Shown piece by piece: positions 8,043-16,943 of a stretch of DNA of 64,000 bases. Within the stretch, counting starts at the first letter, position 1; every line of letters starts with the position of its first letter. The notes beneath the pieces were generated by a model. The model was given only the letters and a program-made list of their open reading frames with translations. It was not told where the DNA came from and did not search any database. Origin of the DNA: an uncultured Opitutia bacterium. GTDB lineage: Bacteria; Verrucomicrobiota; Verrucomicrobiia; Opitutales; Opitutaceae. The position numbers were made by a program, and so were the translations under genes. Location of the stretch: the NCBI GenBank assembly GCA_903877135.1, contig CAIRCN010000020.1, positions 224,057-288,056 on the forward strand, given 5' to 3'.

Positions 8043-9391
8043 ATATCATCCAAGTGCATCCGACGGGCTGGGGTTTCTGTGAGCGCGGCGGCGGGAGGAC
8101 GTTTACGCCCTGGGGCTGCAATTACTACGATCCGTTCACCGGCTGGTCCCCGCGCCTGTGGGAGCAGTTTGACGCGGGACGAGTGAGCGATCACTTCGGC
8201 CACATCCGGTCCATCGGCGGCAACGCCATCCGGGTGTTTTCGACCGTGATGAACTTGATGGACGGCCCCGGCAAAGTCAGCGCCGCCGGGCTGGCGAAAA
8301 TGGAGCGGATGCTGACACTCGCCGGCGAACACGGGCTGCGTGTGATCTGGTCTGGACCGAGCCTGTGGGAGGGCGCGCCGCCGTGGTGGCACGAATTCGC
8401 AACCTACGAATGCTACGCCCGGCCCGACCTGATCGCAGCACAGCAGGTTGCCTGGCGGGGCATCGCGCACGCCATGCGGGGCCACCCAGCACTGCTCGCC
8501 TACGAACTGCACAACGAACCATTCGCGCCGTGGCGTGCGACACCGGCGGTCCGCGAAGCATGGACACACTGGCGCGCGCAATTCGCCCCGGGCGCACCGA
8601 TCGATTTTCCTGCCCCGGCCGAGCCGCTCTGCTGGGACTGGAGCGCCGACCTGCAACGGTTCCGCGAACACATCGCGTCCAGTTACGTCCGTCACATGGT
8701 GGCGACGATTCGCGAGTGCGACGACACCCACCTCGTCACGATCGGGCTGCACCAGAAGAGTGCGCCGTTCGACTGGTATCCCCCCGACCCGTATGCGGCG
8801 TTCAACCCGCACCAGCTCGCAGACCTCGTTGACTACACGTCGGTGCATTTTTACCCGCACCACATTTTCCATCCCAACCTCTACCTCGATCCCGGCGCGA
8901 CGGCGCAGGGCATGGAGGAAACGCTGCTCCATGGCCGCGCCGTCGTGCGCTACATGCACACGGCCGGTAAACCCGTCGTCCTCGAGGAGTGCGGCTGGTA
9001 TGGCGGCGGCTCGGTGATGTTCGCGAATCGCGAGCAACCCGCGCGCACCGAGGCTGACCAGACTGAGTGGTGCCGCGGCCTCGTCGAAGCCACGCGGGGC
9101 GACGTCTGCGGCTGGCTGTTCTGGCCCTACCGCGACACGCCCTCGTCGCTCGACTCGAGCAAACGCAGCGGATTTTTCGACGCCGAAGGGCGGCTGAAAG
9201 ACTGGGGCCGCGTCTTCGCCGCACTCGCGCCGGAAATCACCTCCGCCATTCCTGTGCGTAAACCCGGCACATGTTCATTGCCACTGTCGTGGAAAAAACT
9301 CGTGACCGATCCCGAGCACATCAAGAGCTTCCGCGCCGCCTACCTCGCCGCCTTCCAGCGCGGCGAGACGGTGGATTTCGCTCTCAGTTGA
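8039..9391 (+). CDS. GH5-like cellulase-fold glycoside hydrolase
   Basis: A 450-aa TIM-barrel protein of the clan-A glycosidase type. The acid/base glutamate is E160 in AYELHNEPF at the end of strand 4. The nucleophile is E316 or E317 in VVLEECGWYG at the end of strand 7. Supporting segments are GNAIRVFST (strand 2), DYTSVHFYPHH (strand 6) and GWLFWPYRD (strand 8). There is no signal peptide, so it probably acts on imported oligosaccharides. It overlaps the upstream unknown gene by 4 bp and ends 10 bp from a convergent membrane-protein gene. The sugar specificity cannot be read from sequence. Confidence 0.8.
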   Translation: MNIIQVHPTGWGFCERGGGRTFTPWGCNYYDPFTGWSPRLWEQFDAGRVSDHFGHIRSIGGNAIRVFSTVMNLMDGPGKVSAAGLAKMERMLTLAGEHGLRVIWSGPSLWEGAPPWWHEFATYECYARPDLIAAQQVAWRGIAHAMRGHPALLAYELHNEPFAPWRATPAVREAWTHWRAQFAPGAPIDFPAPAEPLCWDWSADLQRFREHIASSYVRHMVATIRECDDTHLVTIGLHQKSAPFDWYPPDPYAAFNPHQLADLVDYTSVHFYPHHIFHPNLYLDPGATAQGMEETLLHGRAVVRYMHTAGKPVVLEECGWYGGGSVMFANREQPARTEADQTEWCRGLVEATRGDVCGWLFWPYRDTPSSLDSSKRSGFFDAEGRLKDWGRVFAALAPEITSAIPVRKPGTCSLPLSWKKLVTDPEHIKSFRAAYLAAFQRGETVDFALS

Positions 9392-9401
9392 AGGGTGCGC
9401 C

Positions 9402-10625
9402 TCAGGCCATCTGCGTCTTGGCCGCGGAGCCGCCGAAGAGTTCCTTCAGCATGCTCCACGCCTTGCGCAGACCGGCGTCGCGCACGCCACCGCCCATCAG
9501 GTAGGCGCGGACGATCGTCTCCTCGTGGCCGCGGTAGCGCGGCGGCAACAGGAACAGTGTGCCAGCCTTGTCAGCCGTGATCGTCGAGAAGAAAAACCCC
9601 TTGCCCACCCCAAGCGCTTCACGCGGCACGGCCACGGGCGCAATTTTCACAGGCAACCAGAGCCACGGATGGTATACGAACTCATAGGTGCCGGCCGTGC
9701 GCAGCACCAACCGACCGTAGGTGCGCACCGGCACACCGGGCAGGTTGCCGCCCGCGAACATCCAGTTGTCGTTCTCCGCCGGCTGAAACCGCGAGCGCCG
9801 CACTGTGAAGAAATCCCAGCAGAACACCGTGCCAAACACCGTCAGCCGGAACGCCCAGCCCGCCACCAGATAGGCGACGACAATCACCACCAGCGAGAGC
9901 GCCGCGCCCACCCACGGGTTGATCGTGGCGGTGAGTGTCAGCACGCCGAGCAGCGCCGTGCGCGCCGTCTTCAGCGCCGCGTCGATCGCGCCCCACGGAC
10001 TGAGCAGGATGAGGACGTTGATCGCGTGCGACGCCATCCAGACGAGCGCGAACATCGCGATGCCAAACGGAATCGTGAGGATATTGAGCAGCCACGAGAG
10101 ATCGATCGCCCCGAGGTGGATCATCGCCAGTCCGCCCGTGGCAACCGCATGGCCGGCCGCGGCGGTTTTGCTTCCGACGATCATCTTGGAAACTGCATCC
10201 ATTGTGAACGGCACCACCGCCCCTGCGGCGACGAGGCCTGTGGCCTTGTTCTCGACCACCTCCAGCACATCGAGCGGTTTTTTCAAACCGGGCGGCACGA
10301 CCGCGCCAAACGCATCCTTGGCCGCGCAGGCGCCCACCAGCAGCAGTGCCGGCCCGAAAAAACTCCAGTGCGCATACCACGGCAACTTGGCGCGTGCCGT
10401 GTCGTCCTTCGCCGCAGCCCACTGATAAGCACCGTAGGCGCCGGTGCCGAGCAGCGGCGAGATCGCCATGCCGGTGACGGTCGAGATGGCACTCGCGATT
10501 GGCGCGCCGGGCGAATGGTCGGCGGCTTTCGCGGCCTGTTGGGCCGTGCCCGCCGCGTAGGCAAACGGGGCAAGAATGAGCGCAGCGGTGAGGGCGAGGA
10601 GAAACAATGGGGCAAGGCGTTTCAT
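9402..10625 (-). CDS. Inner-membrane protein of unknown function
   Basis: The ATG at 10625 gives a 407-aa protein that begins with a signal peptide or anchor (MKRLAPLFLLALTAALILAP); an upstream GTG-type extension is arginine-rich and looks untranslated. Several membrane segments follow: near residues 85-105 (FFGPALLLVGACAA), 180-210 (LLNILTIPFGIAMFALVWMA) and 225-265 (ALLGVLTLTATI and VVIVVAYLVAGWAF). A C-terminal soluble part of about 130 residues ends in RKAWSMLKELFGG. No known family is recognised. It follows the fused oxidoreductase gene after 66 bp on the same strand. Confidence 0.75.
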   Translation of the reverse strand: MKRLAPLFLLALTAALILAPFAYAAGTAQQAAKAADHSPGAPIASAISTVTGMAISPLLGTGAYGAYQWAAAKDDTARAKLPWYAHWSFFGPALLLVGACAAKDAFGAVVPPGLKKPLDVLEVVENKATGLVAAGAVVPFTMDAVSKMIVGSKTAAAGHAVATGGLAMIHLGAIDLSWLLNILTIPFGIAMFALVWMASHAINVLILLSPWGAIDAALKTARTALLGVLTLTATINPWVGAALSLVVIVVAYLVAGWAFRLTVFGTVFCWDFFTVRRSRFQPAENDNWMFAGGNLPGVPVRTYGRLVLRTAGTYEFVYHPWLWLPVKIAPVAVPREALGVGKGFFFSTITADKAGTLFLLPPRYRGHEETIVRAYLMGGGVRDAGLRKAWSMLKELFGGSAAKTQMA

Positions 10626-10691
10626 GGGGCAGAAATTTTCCGCAAAGCTACGCACCAGCCCCGCCCTGACAACCGATTTCCGGCGCCGCAC

Positions 10692-12701
10692 TTACGGCTG
10701 GTCGTCTCGCTCGAGGTTGAGCCAGGCGAGCTCGCCCGGCGTGAGCGCGACCTTCAGGCACTCCAGCGAACTCACCGTTTCGCCGATCAGCCGCGGTCCG
10801 ATGAGCGCGAACACGGGGAACGGCTGGTGCAGCACATAGGCCGCCGCGATGGCGATGGGCGTCACGCCCTTCCTCCGCGCGAGCTCGACGGCGCGCTCGC
10901 GCCGCGCGAAATTGTCGTCGCTATACCAGCATCGAACGAGCTGCGAGTCCTCGCGCTTGTCGCGGCCGGCCCGGTCGGTGAAGAACCCGCGCGCCTGGCT
11001 CGACCACGCGAGCAGCGGAATCTGGTGCTCTGCGAGCCAGCGGCGCGAAGTCGGGTCCGAGGCGGCGATGCAGCCGTCCCACACCGCTTCGACCATGCGT
11101 GCGAGGCTGAAGTTGTTGCTGACGACGCCGAAGCCCTGCAGGCCCTTGCTGCGCGCATAGGCGTTCGCCTCGGCGACGCGGGCGAGCGACCAGTTCGAGC
11201 CGCCGAACACGCGGACGCGGCCCGCGCGCACATGTCCGTTGAGCACGTCGACAAATTCGCCAACCGGCACCTCCAAGTTGTCGCGGTGCAGCATGTAGAT
11301 GTCGGCGTAACCGGTCTGCAGCCGGCCGAGCGACTCCTCGAGCTGGTTCGAGAGCCACTCCGGCGTGCAGCACGGTGTGTGCGCGCCCTTCACGATTACG
11401 GCGACCGACCCGCGCACGCCGCGGTTTTTGATCCACTGGCCGAGCAATTTCTCCTGCAAGCCACCGCCGTAAACGTAGGCCGTATCGAACGCGTTGCCGC
11501 CGCGCTCGACGTAGTCGTCCCACACCGCCGCCCCGTGCGGCATCGTCGTTTGGTTGTCGCAGCCCATCACAAGCCGCGCAAACGGCAGCGAGAGACCGGG
11601 GATGTTTCCCGCGGGGATCGGGGCGTCGGCCTGGCGCGCAAGCGGACGGCGGGCATGGGTGTGCGTGAAATTTTCCGGCTTCTCCGCCTCGTAAACGAGC
11701 CCGATGGCGGCGCGCCACGCGTCGAGCGTCGCAAGGTTGCCGAGCGTGTCGGCCACCGGCATCGCGGGCACCTCGCGGGCTCCGCGCGCCAGCGCCTCGG
11801 CCACCGCGTCGGCCTCGAGGCCGTAGAGGTGCGCCGACGTGTGAATCTCGATGTCCTCCACCGCGCCGTTCTTGTGCAGGTGGATTTTCGCCGTGGCGCC
11901 CTCGTTCGGCGGAATCCAAGGCGACGGCACATGTAGCATGCCGGCGGTGCCGTAGATGCGCGTCGAGTTGTCCTGACTGACACAGACGCTCGTCGCGACC
12001 TGCGCCACGAGTCCAGTCGCGAACTTCAGAGTCGCAGCCGCATAGGCGTCGACGCCAGTCTCCGGGTGCAACTGCCCCGCGCCGCTCACCGCAACGGGAT
12101 CAAGGAACGGCGCGCCAGCCGCCGCCCCGGCGATCAGTCGGACAAAGGAGGTCGTGTAGCAACCGACATCGAGGATGCCGCCGCCGCCCGCAGCGTTCGC
12201 CCAGAGGCGCGAGGTAGCGTTGAAGCCGGCATTGAAGCCGAAGGTCGCCTGCACGAGCTTCACCTCGCCGAGCGCACCACTGCGCACGAGTTCGAGGATC
12301 TTCACCGTCTGCGGATGGCAGCGATACATGAACGCCTCCATCAGCAGCACGCTGTGCGACCGGCAGGCCTCGGCGGCCACCATCGCCTCGGCGTGGTTGA
12401 GGCCAAGCGGCTTTTCGCAGAGGACGTGCTTGCCCGCCTCAGCGGCGCGGATGATCCACGCCAGGTGCTGCGGGTGCGGCGTCGCGATGTAGACCGCCTG
12501 GACGTCCGGATCGGCCAGCAGCGCCTCGTAGCTGCCGTGCGCGCGCGGCACGCCGAACTCGGCGGCGAATTTTTCCGCCGCGGCCGTCGTGCGACTGCCA
12601 ACCGCGGCAAGCCGGCCGTGGCGCGATTGGGCCACGCCGCGAGCAAAGATGCCCGCGATGCGGCCCGTGCTCAAAATTCCCCAGCCAAGTCGAGTAGTCA
12701 T
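10692..12701 (-). CDS. Fused Gfo/Idh/MocA oxidoreductase and aldo/keto reductase
   Basis: A 669-aa two-enzyme fusion starting at ATG 12701; any longer frame would run into the divergent methylase gene. Residues 1 to about 330 are a Gfo/Idh/MocA dehydrogenase: GWGILSTGRIAG (Rossmann loop), CEKPLGLNHAEA and GGGILDVGCYTTS. After a linker near 350-375, the rest is an aldo/keto-reductase barrel: LVMGCDN, GGNAFDTAYVYGGG (catalytic D and Y), a lysine in VIVKGAH, YMLHRDN (catalytic H) and SNNFSLARMV. Both halves look catalytically complete. Fusing two redox enzymes suggests sequential or redox-coupled conversion of one sugar or polyol. No signal peptide. Confidence 0.9.
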   Translation of the reverse strand: MTTRLGWGILSTGRIAGIFARGVAQSRHGRLAAVGSRTTAAAEKFAAEFGVPRAHGSYEALLADPDVQAVYIATPHPQHLAWIIRAAEAGKHVLCEKPLGLNHAEAMVAAEACRSHSVLLMEAFMYRCHPQTVKILELVRSGALGEVKLVQATFGFNAGFNATSRLWANAAGGGGILDVGCYTTSFVRLIAGAAAGAPFLDPVAVSGAGQLHPETGVDAYAAATLKFATGLVAQVATSVCVSQDNSTRIYGTAGMLHVPSPWIPPNEGATAKIHLHKNGAVEDIEIHTSAHLYGLEADAVAEALARGAREVPAMPVADTLGNLATLDAWRAAIGLVYEAEKPENFTHTHARRPLARQADAPIPAGNIPGLSLPFARLVMGCDNQTTMPHGAAVWDDYVERGGNAFDTAYVYGGGLQEKLLGQWIKNRGVRGSVAVIVKGAHTPCCTPEWLSNQLEESLGRLQTGYADIYMLHRDNLEVPVGEFVDVLNGHVRAGRVRVFGGSNWSLARVAEANAYARSKGLQGFGVVSNNFSLARMVEAVWDGCIAASDPTSRRWLAEHQIPLLAWSSQARGFFTDRAGRDKREDSQLVRCWYSDDNFARRERAVELARRKGVTPIAIAAAYVLHQPFPVFALIGPRLIGETVSSLECLKVALTPGELAWLNLERDDQP

Positions 12702-12780
12702 AAGAAAGGTTTTGCGAACGTGGGAAAAATTTTCGTTCAGCGCAATCACACTGAGGATTGCGCCGCCAGAACCGCTCTGA

Positions 12781-13512
12781 ATGATCGCCTCCATGCTGAC
12801 CAAGGCCGCGATCCAGCGTCTGCGCTCGCTCCGCGAAAAAAAACACCGCGAGGCGCTCGGCCTATTTGTCGTCGAGGGCGAGAAGGTCGTCACTGAACTG
12901 CTCGCCTCCTCGTTTGTCTTTGCGGAAATCTACGCCACACCCCAGTGGACCGGTCAACGCACCCACGATATGACGCCCGACGAAATGGCGCGCGCGAGCC
13001 ACTTTCCCACGCCCTCAAGCGTGCTAGCCGTCGGCAACATCGAGCGCGAACCGCTGCCCGTCGGGGCGCTCGACCACGGCCTGACGCTCGTGCTCGACGG
13101 CGTGCAGGACGCCGGCAACGTCGGCACTCTCCTGCGCGTCGCCGATTGGTTCAGCCTCGACCGCGCAGTGCTTTCGCCGGACTGCGCCGACCTCTTTCAC
13201 CAAAAGGTCATCAACGCCAGCATGGGCTCCTTCGCCCGCGTGCGCGTCTACACAGCCGACCTGCCCACCGCGCTAGCGGGTCTCGCCGCCCCCGTCCTCG
13301 GCTGCGATCTCGCGGGCCAAGATGTCCACGCTCTCCCCGCGCTGCGCGACGCCGTCATTGTCATTGGCGGCGAGGGACGCGGCCTCACCCAGGCGGTCAG
13401 AAAATTTGTCACGCATTATGTGACCATTCCGCGTTTCGGCGGCGTGGAGTCACTCAACGCCGGGATCGCCGCGGCCATCGTGTGCGACAACCTGCGGCGC
13501 ACGCAAAAGTAG
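12781..13512 (+). CDS. SpoU/TrmH-family RNA 2'-O-methyltransferase
   Basis: A 243-aa SPOUT methyltransferase. An N-terminal substrate-binding domain (FVVEGEKVVTELL) is followed by the three SpoU motifs: VLDGVQDAGNVGTLLRVADW (motif 1), VIVIGGEGRGL (motif 2) and IPRFGGVESLNAGIAAAI (motif 3). These form the trefoil-knot SAM site. It methylates the ribose 2'-OH of a rRNA or tRNA nucleotide; which one is not evident. ATG 12781 or ATG 12793 (MLTKAAIQRL) could start translation. It diverges from the fused oxidoreductase gene with 79 bp between starts. Confidence 0.9.
   Translation: MIASMLTKAAIQRLRSLREKKHREALGLFVVEGEKVVTELLASSFVFAEIYATPQWTGQRTHDMTPDEMARASHFPTPSSVLAVGNIEREPLPVGALDHGLTLVLDGVQDAGNVGTLLRVADWFSLDRAVLSPDCADLFHQKVINASMGSFARVRVYTADLPTALAGLAAPVLGCDLAGQDVHALPALRDAVIVIGGEGRGLTQAVRKFVTHYVTIPRFGGVESLNAGIAAAIVCDNLRRTQK
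13407..13425. repeat. TGTCA-N9-TGACC inverted repeat inside the SpoU gene
   Basis: The sequence TGTCACGCATTATGTGACC lies in codons for KFVTHYVT. It has the same arm and spacer geometry as the repeats at 18294-18312, 31274-31292 and 51956-51974, with one mismatch in the right arm. Because it is fully coding, it may be chance; it is recorded as a possible member of the set. Confidence 0.3.
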
Positions 13513-13581
13513 ATCCAGCCCACCACGCGCAACTGGGCAAACCGGCATGGACAGCCGCGGGTATTACGCTTTTTTGAGGGC

Positions 13582-14472
13582 ATGATTCACCCCGCCCTTC
13601 GCCTGCAACTCGTCGCCATGTGGCTCGCCTTGGCCGCCGCTGGCTGCGCCGCACCTAGCCCAGATTTCATGACGTTGTTCGACTACGACCACTCCGCCAC
13701 GCTGGAAATCCACGAACTCGGCACCGCGACGCGAGACCACGCCGTCGTGCACGATCTCACGTTCATCGGCGTGAAAAAACCTGTGAATGCCTACCTCGTG
13801 ACGCCCACCGGCGGCATCGGGCCATTCGCGGGTATCTTGTATGTCCACTGGCTCGGCACACCGGCGACGACCAATCGTACGGAGTTCCTTAACGAAGCCG
13901 TCGCCCTCGCTGGTAGCGGCGTGGTCTCGCTGCTCGTGGACACGATGTGGGCGCGGCCCAAGTGGTATGAGGATCGCGTGCCCGAGGAGGATTTCGCCGC
14001 TTCTGTGCGGCAGGTGATCGAACTGCGCCGGGCAATGGATCTGCTGCTGAGCCGACCGGGCGTGGATGCGAAGCGCATCGCCCTCGTCGGGCACGATTAC
14101 GGCGCGATGCACGGGATCGTGATGGGCGGAGTCGATCGCCGGGCCAAAACCTACGTGCTGATGGCCGGCACGCCGCATTTCATCGACTGGGCGCTCTACG
14201 CGCGCCAGCCGAAAGACCTCAAAGCTTTCCGCCAGCAACTCGCACCGCTCGACCCAATCAATTTCATCGCGCGCGTGGAACCAGCAACGGTGTTTTTCCA
14301 GTTCGCGGGCAAAGATGAATATGTGCCAGCAACCTCCGCCAGTGCCTTCTACGCCGCCGCCTCGCCCCGCAAGCAGATGTCGACCTACGCGACCGGCCAC
14401 GATCTCCATACACCGGAGGTGGCTGCCGACCGCATCGCCTGGCTCAGGCACGCACTCGCGCCAAGCCAGTGA
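13582..14472 (+). CDS. Lipoprotein alpha/beta hydrolase (dienelactone-hydrolase-like) with Asp nucleophile
   Basis: A 296-aa protein with a lipoprotein signal (LALAAAGC, lipid-anchored Cys22), so it is tethered to a membrane. The rest is an alpha/beta-hydrolase fold: FAGILYVHWLG strand, nucleophile elbow VGHDYGAMHG with D172, acid residue in FAGKDEYVP (D245) and histidine in TGHDLHTP (H273 or H276). Dienelactone hydrolases normally carry Cys and lipases Ser at the elbow. Asp is the pattern of haloalkane dehalogenases and epoxide hydrolases, so ester hydrolysis should not be assumed. It is convergent with the LapA-like gene 18 bp away. Confidence 0.8.
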   Translation: MIHPALRLQLVAMWLALAAAGCAAPSPDFMTLFDYDHSATLEIHELGTATRDHAVVHDLTFIGVKKPVNAYLVTPTGGIGPFAGILYVHWLGTPATTNRTEFLNEAVALAGSGVVSLLVDTMWARPKWYEDRVPEEDFAASVRQVIELRRAMDLLLSRPGVDAKRIALVGHDYGAMHGIVMGGVDRRAKTYVLMAGTPHFIDWALYARQPKDLKAFRQQLAPLDPINFIARVEPATVFFQFAGKDEYVPATSASAFYAAASPRKQMSTYATGHDLHTPEVAADRIAWLRHALAPSQ

Positions 14473-14490
14473 GCGCCGGCCGAACTCCGG

Positions 14491-14736
14491 TCACTCCTTC
14501 GATTTTTTCCCTGAACCACCGCCGCCTCCAGCGGTGAGGAGGGTGCCCGCCAGCACACCGACGGCGAACATGCCGAAGAAAATTAGCGCGGCCGAGGAAT
14601 GGATCGGAGTTTTCGCCGTCGTGCCGGCGATGGGGAAGAAAAGGTTGATCTCGTGGACGTTGTTCATGCCCACGTAGAGCACGACGAAGAGGATCAGGAG
14701 GAAAAAAATCGATTTAATGACGGCGGCAAAGCTCAT
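14491..14736 (-). CDS. LapA-domain small membrane protein
   Basis: An 81-aa protein with two membrane helices (residues 8-24 and 47-68) joined by a short loop containing NNVHEINLFFPIAG. It ends in a glycine- and lysine-rich tail. This matches the LapA (DUF1049) family, implicated in lipopolysaccharide assembly control in proteobacteria. It stands alone between convergent and unrelated genes, without lapB. Assignment rests on the length, topology and the loop pattern. Confidence 0.7.
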   Translation of the reverse strand: MSFAAVIKSIFFLLILFVVLYVGMNNVHEINLFFPIAGTTAKTPIHSSAALIFFGMFAVGVLAGTLLTAGGGGGSGKKSKE

Positions 14737-14806
14737 GGTGGAAAGGATTAGACGACCGGCCAGAGCTATGGGCCCTACTTCGGCAGTGCAAACGCAAAAC
14801 GCCCGT

Positions 14807-15739
14807 TCAGCGAGTGGTCCCAGCCAGCGCCTTGTCGGTATGCCTACTGACCTCGGTGGAATAAAGCACGCGGCCCCTGTGGTCGATAAACTCGACGCGC
14901 ATCCGCTCCGCCGTCAGCCGCGCCGCGAGGAAGCCCGAGGTGTCACCATTGCTGAACAGGGTCCGGGCGTTGCGTCCGGCGCTGCGCACCGCCGAGCCGG
15001 CACCCGATACAAAATACTCCACTGGCCCCGCGTCGCGCAGGTGCTGCATGTCGTGGTCGTGGCCCGCGAGGTAGGCCTGCACGCCGTAGCGGTCGAGCAG
15101 GGGCTTGAGCCGGGCGATGAGGTCGGGCGTGTCGCCGTGGGTCTTGCTCGCCGAATAGACGGGATGGTGGCCGCAGACGATTTTCCACTGCGCGCGAGAG
15201 GTGGCGAGTTCGCGCTCGAGCCAGGCGAGCTGTGCGTCCGCATTCTGCGTCGCAACGTCGCTAAACTTGGTGGCACTGGTGCGGTAGCTTTTTACGAGAG
15301 CAGTGGTGTCGAGGCAGAAAAACTGCACCTTCGTCTGCGCATCAACAACTTCGGTCCAGGTGTAATAGCGTGCGAGCATCCGCCAACGCGAGCCGAGCGC
15401 GATGCGGTCAACCTGGGCCTGCGGGTTGGTGAGATAGTCGTGGTTGCCAAGCACAGCATACCACGGGACCTGCAGCGACTCGGCCGTGTAGATGTCGTCG
15501 AACGAGGTTTTCCACTGCGGGTCGGTCGTCGATCGCACTCCTTTGTCATAGAAATTATCACCCAGCGAGAGGATGAGCCGGCAATGCAGCAACGCCGCGG
15601 TCCGGCCCATTTGCACGGCATTTTCGCGCTGGCCGTTCTTGCCGTCGCAGCCCCAGTCGCCAACCGCAAGAAAGGCGAGTTCGGTGTGGCCCGGGATCGC
15701 AGACGCCAACGTGAGCCAGAGCAGCAGGAGTTTCTTCAT
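14807..15739 (-). CDS. Secreted purple-acid-phosphatase-like metallophosphatase
   Basis: ATG 15739 gives a 310-aa protein with a signal peptide (MKKLLLLWLTLASAIPGHT). All five metallophosphoesterase blocks are present in order: VGDWG, LGDNFYDKG, LGNHDYLTN, CGHHPVYS and LAGHDHDMQHL. The spacing and the YDKG and HHPVYS blocks match the tartrate-resistant (type 5) purple acid phosphatase branch, which uses a dimetal centre to release phosphate from organic esters. The protein is expected in the periplasm or outside the cell. It diverges from the PhyH gene; 132 bp separate the starts. Confidence 0.9.
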   Translation of the reverse strand: MKKLLLLWLTLASAIPGHTELAFLAVGDWGCDGKNGQRENAVQMGRTAALLHCRLILSLGDNFYDKGVRSTTDPQWKTSFDDIYTAESLQVPWYAVLGNHDYLTNPQAQVDRIALGSRWRMLARYYTWTEVVDAQTKVQFFCLDTTALVKSYRTSATKFSDVATQNADAQLAWLERELATSRAQWKIVCGHHPVYSASKTHGDTPDLIARLKPLLDRYGVQAYLAGHDHDMQHLRDAGPVEYFVSGAGSAVRSAGRNARTLFSNGDTSGFLAARLTAERMRVEFIDHRGRVLYSTEVSRHTDKALAGTTR

Positions 15740-15871
15740 ATTTGGAGCGTAACCAATAGAACACAGTGCCATCGCAGCACAACCTTTCCCTCTTTCCTGC
15801 CGTTGACGCTCTGATTCTCTGTCTCACGAGTGGCGACAACCTGCAAAGTGTGCTACCGAATTGTCCATTTT

Positions 15872-16846
15872 ATGAACACTCCCGCACTCACAATGCCCGC
15901 CACATCCCTCCGCCCACCGGGCTATTTCTCGCTCGACGCGGATCCTGCGGCCGTGAAGGCTTTCTATGAAACCAACGGCTACCTCGTCCTCGAAAACGCT
16001 TTCACGCCCACTGAGGTCGACGAGCTGAAACGCGAGACGACACTCATCTGCCGCGGGGAGCGCGGCGAGTTGCCCGATCACCCGAAAGCGGAGGCCGCCG
16101 AGCCGGACGACTCGGTGCTGCAGCGTTTCCTCTGCATCCATTTTCCGCACAAGTGTTCCGACCTGATGCTGCGCGCCATCCACAACGCGCCGACCGTCAG
16201 GGCCCTCACGACCGTCGTCGGCCCCAACGTGAAGTTTATGCAATCGATGCTCTTCATCAAATCCTCCGGCAAGCCCGGCCAAGCCTGGCACCAGGACGAG
16301 GACTACATCCCCACGCGCGATCGCTCGCTCACCGGCGTCTGGATCGCGCTCGACCGCGCCACCGTCGAAAACGGCGGCCTCTGGGTCATCCCCGGCTCAC
16401 ACCGGCCCGGCATCCTCTGGGAGCAACGCTGGCACGGCGACCGCCGTTTCGACTGCGCCGAGCAGTCGGTCAACTTCCCCTACCGCGATGAGGAGGCGGT
16501 CCCCGTCGAGGTCGAGGCCGGCAGCGTTGTGTTTTTCAACGGCTACCTGCTGCACCGCTCTCTGCCCAACCGCGCACCGGAGGGCACCTACCGCCGCTCG
16601 CTCGTCAACCACTACATGACCTGCGAATCGCATCTCCCCTGGGGCAAGACCCCGGACGGCGACCACAACGCGCACTACGATTATCGCGACATCATCATCG
16701 TCGCCGGCACCGACCCCTACGCCTACAAAGGCTACGCCGACATCCAGCGCCCCTCGGTCCGCCCCAGCGGCCAGGGCGGTTGCGACAAATGGGGCGGAAA
16801 CAAATACCAGGACGAGCTGCCCGCCAATTCCGCAACCGGCGGCTGA
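15872..16846 (+). CDS. Phytanoyl-CoA dioxygenase (PhyH)-family Fe(II)/2-oxoglutarate oxygenase
   Basis: ATG 15872 gives a 324-aa protein of the PhyH family. The facial triad is visible as WHQDEDYIP (H-x-D) and a distal histidine in NGYLLHRSLPNRAPEG, with an arginine about ten residues later for 2-oxoglutarate. GGLWVIPGSHRPG is a family signature. Such enzymes hydroxylate small molecules. In Verrucomicrobiota and Planctomycetes many copies occur beside sugar-metabolism genes, and their substrates are unknown. A glycosidase-like gene follows after 97 bp on the same strand, with a hairpin between. Confidence 0.85.
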   Translation: MNTPALTMPATSLRPPGYFSLDADPAAVKAFYETNGYLVLENAFTPTEVDELKRETTLICRGERGELPDHPKAEAAEPDDSVLQRFLCIHFPHKCSDLMLRAIHNAPTVRALTTVVGPNVKFMQSMLFIKSSGKPGQAWHQDEDYIPTRDRSLTGVWIALDRATVENGGLWVIPGSHRPGILWEQRWHGDRRFDCAEQSVNFPYRDEEAVPVEVEAGSVVFFNGYLLHRSLPNRAPEGTYRRSLVNHYMTCESHLPWGKTPDGDHNAHYDYRDIIIVAGTDPYAYKGYADIQRPSVRPSGQGGCDKWGGNKYQDELPANSATGG

Positions 16847-16866
16847 CGCATTCCGCTCAAATCGAC

Positions 16867-16888
16867 TTGCCGGCCGGAGCGCCGGCAA
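16867..16888 (+). terminator. Hairpin after the PhyH gene, possible weak terminator
   Basis: A perfect 8-bp stem (TTGCCGGC at 16867-16874 and GCCGGCAA at 16881-16888) with a 6-base loop starts 20 bp after the PhyH stop. Only three Ts follow, so termination would be weak. It could instead be an RNA processing or stability structure between two co-transcribed genes. Confidence 0.4.
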
Positions 16889-16943
16889 TTTGGGAGCTTG
16901 CCATCCGGTGGGTTGGGGTCGCTTAGATTCCCTACACTACGCC

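Noticed and set aside
9525..11936. 803-codon plus-strand frame opposite the membrane protein and fused oxidoreductase
   Set aside because: Strong Arg/His/Pro bias with no motifs; the opposite strand encodes recognisable proteins throughout.
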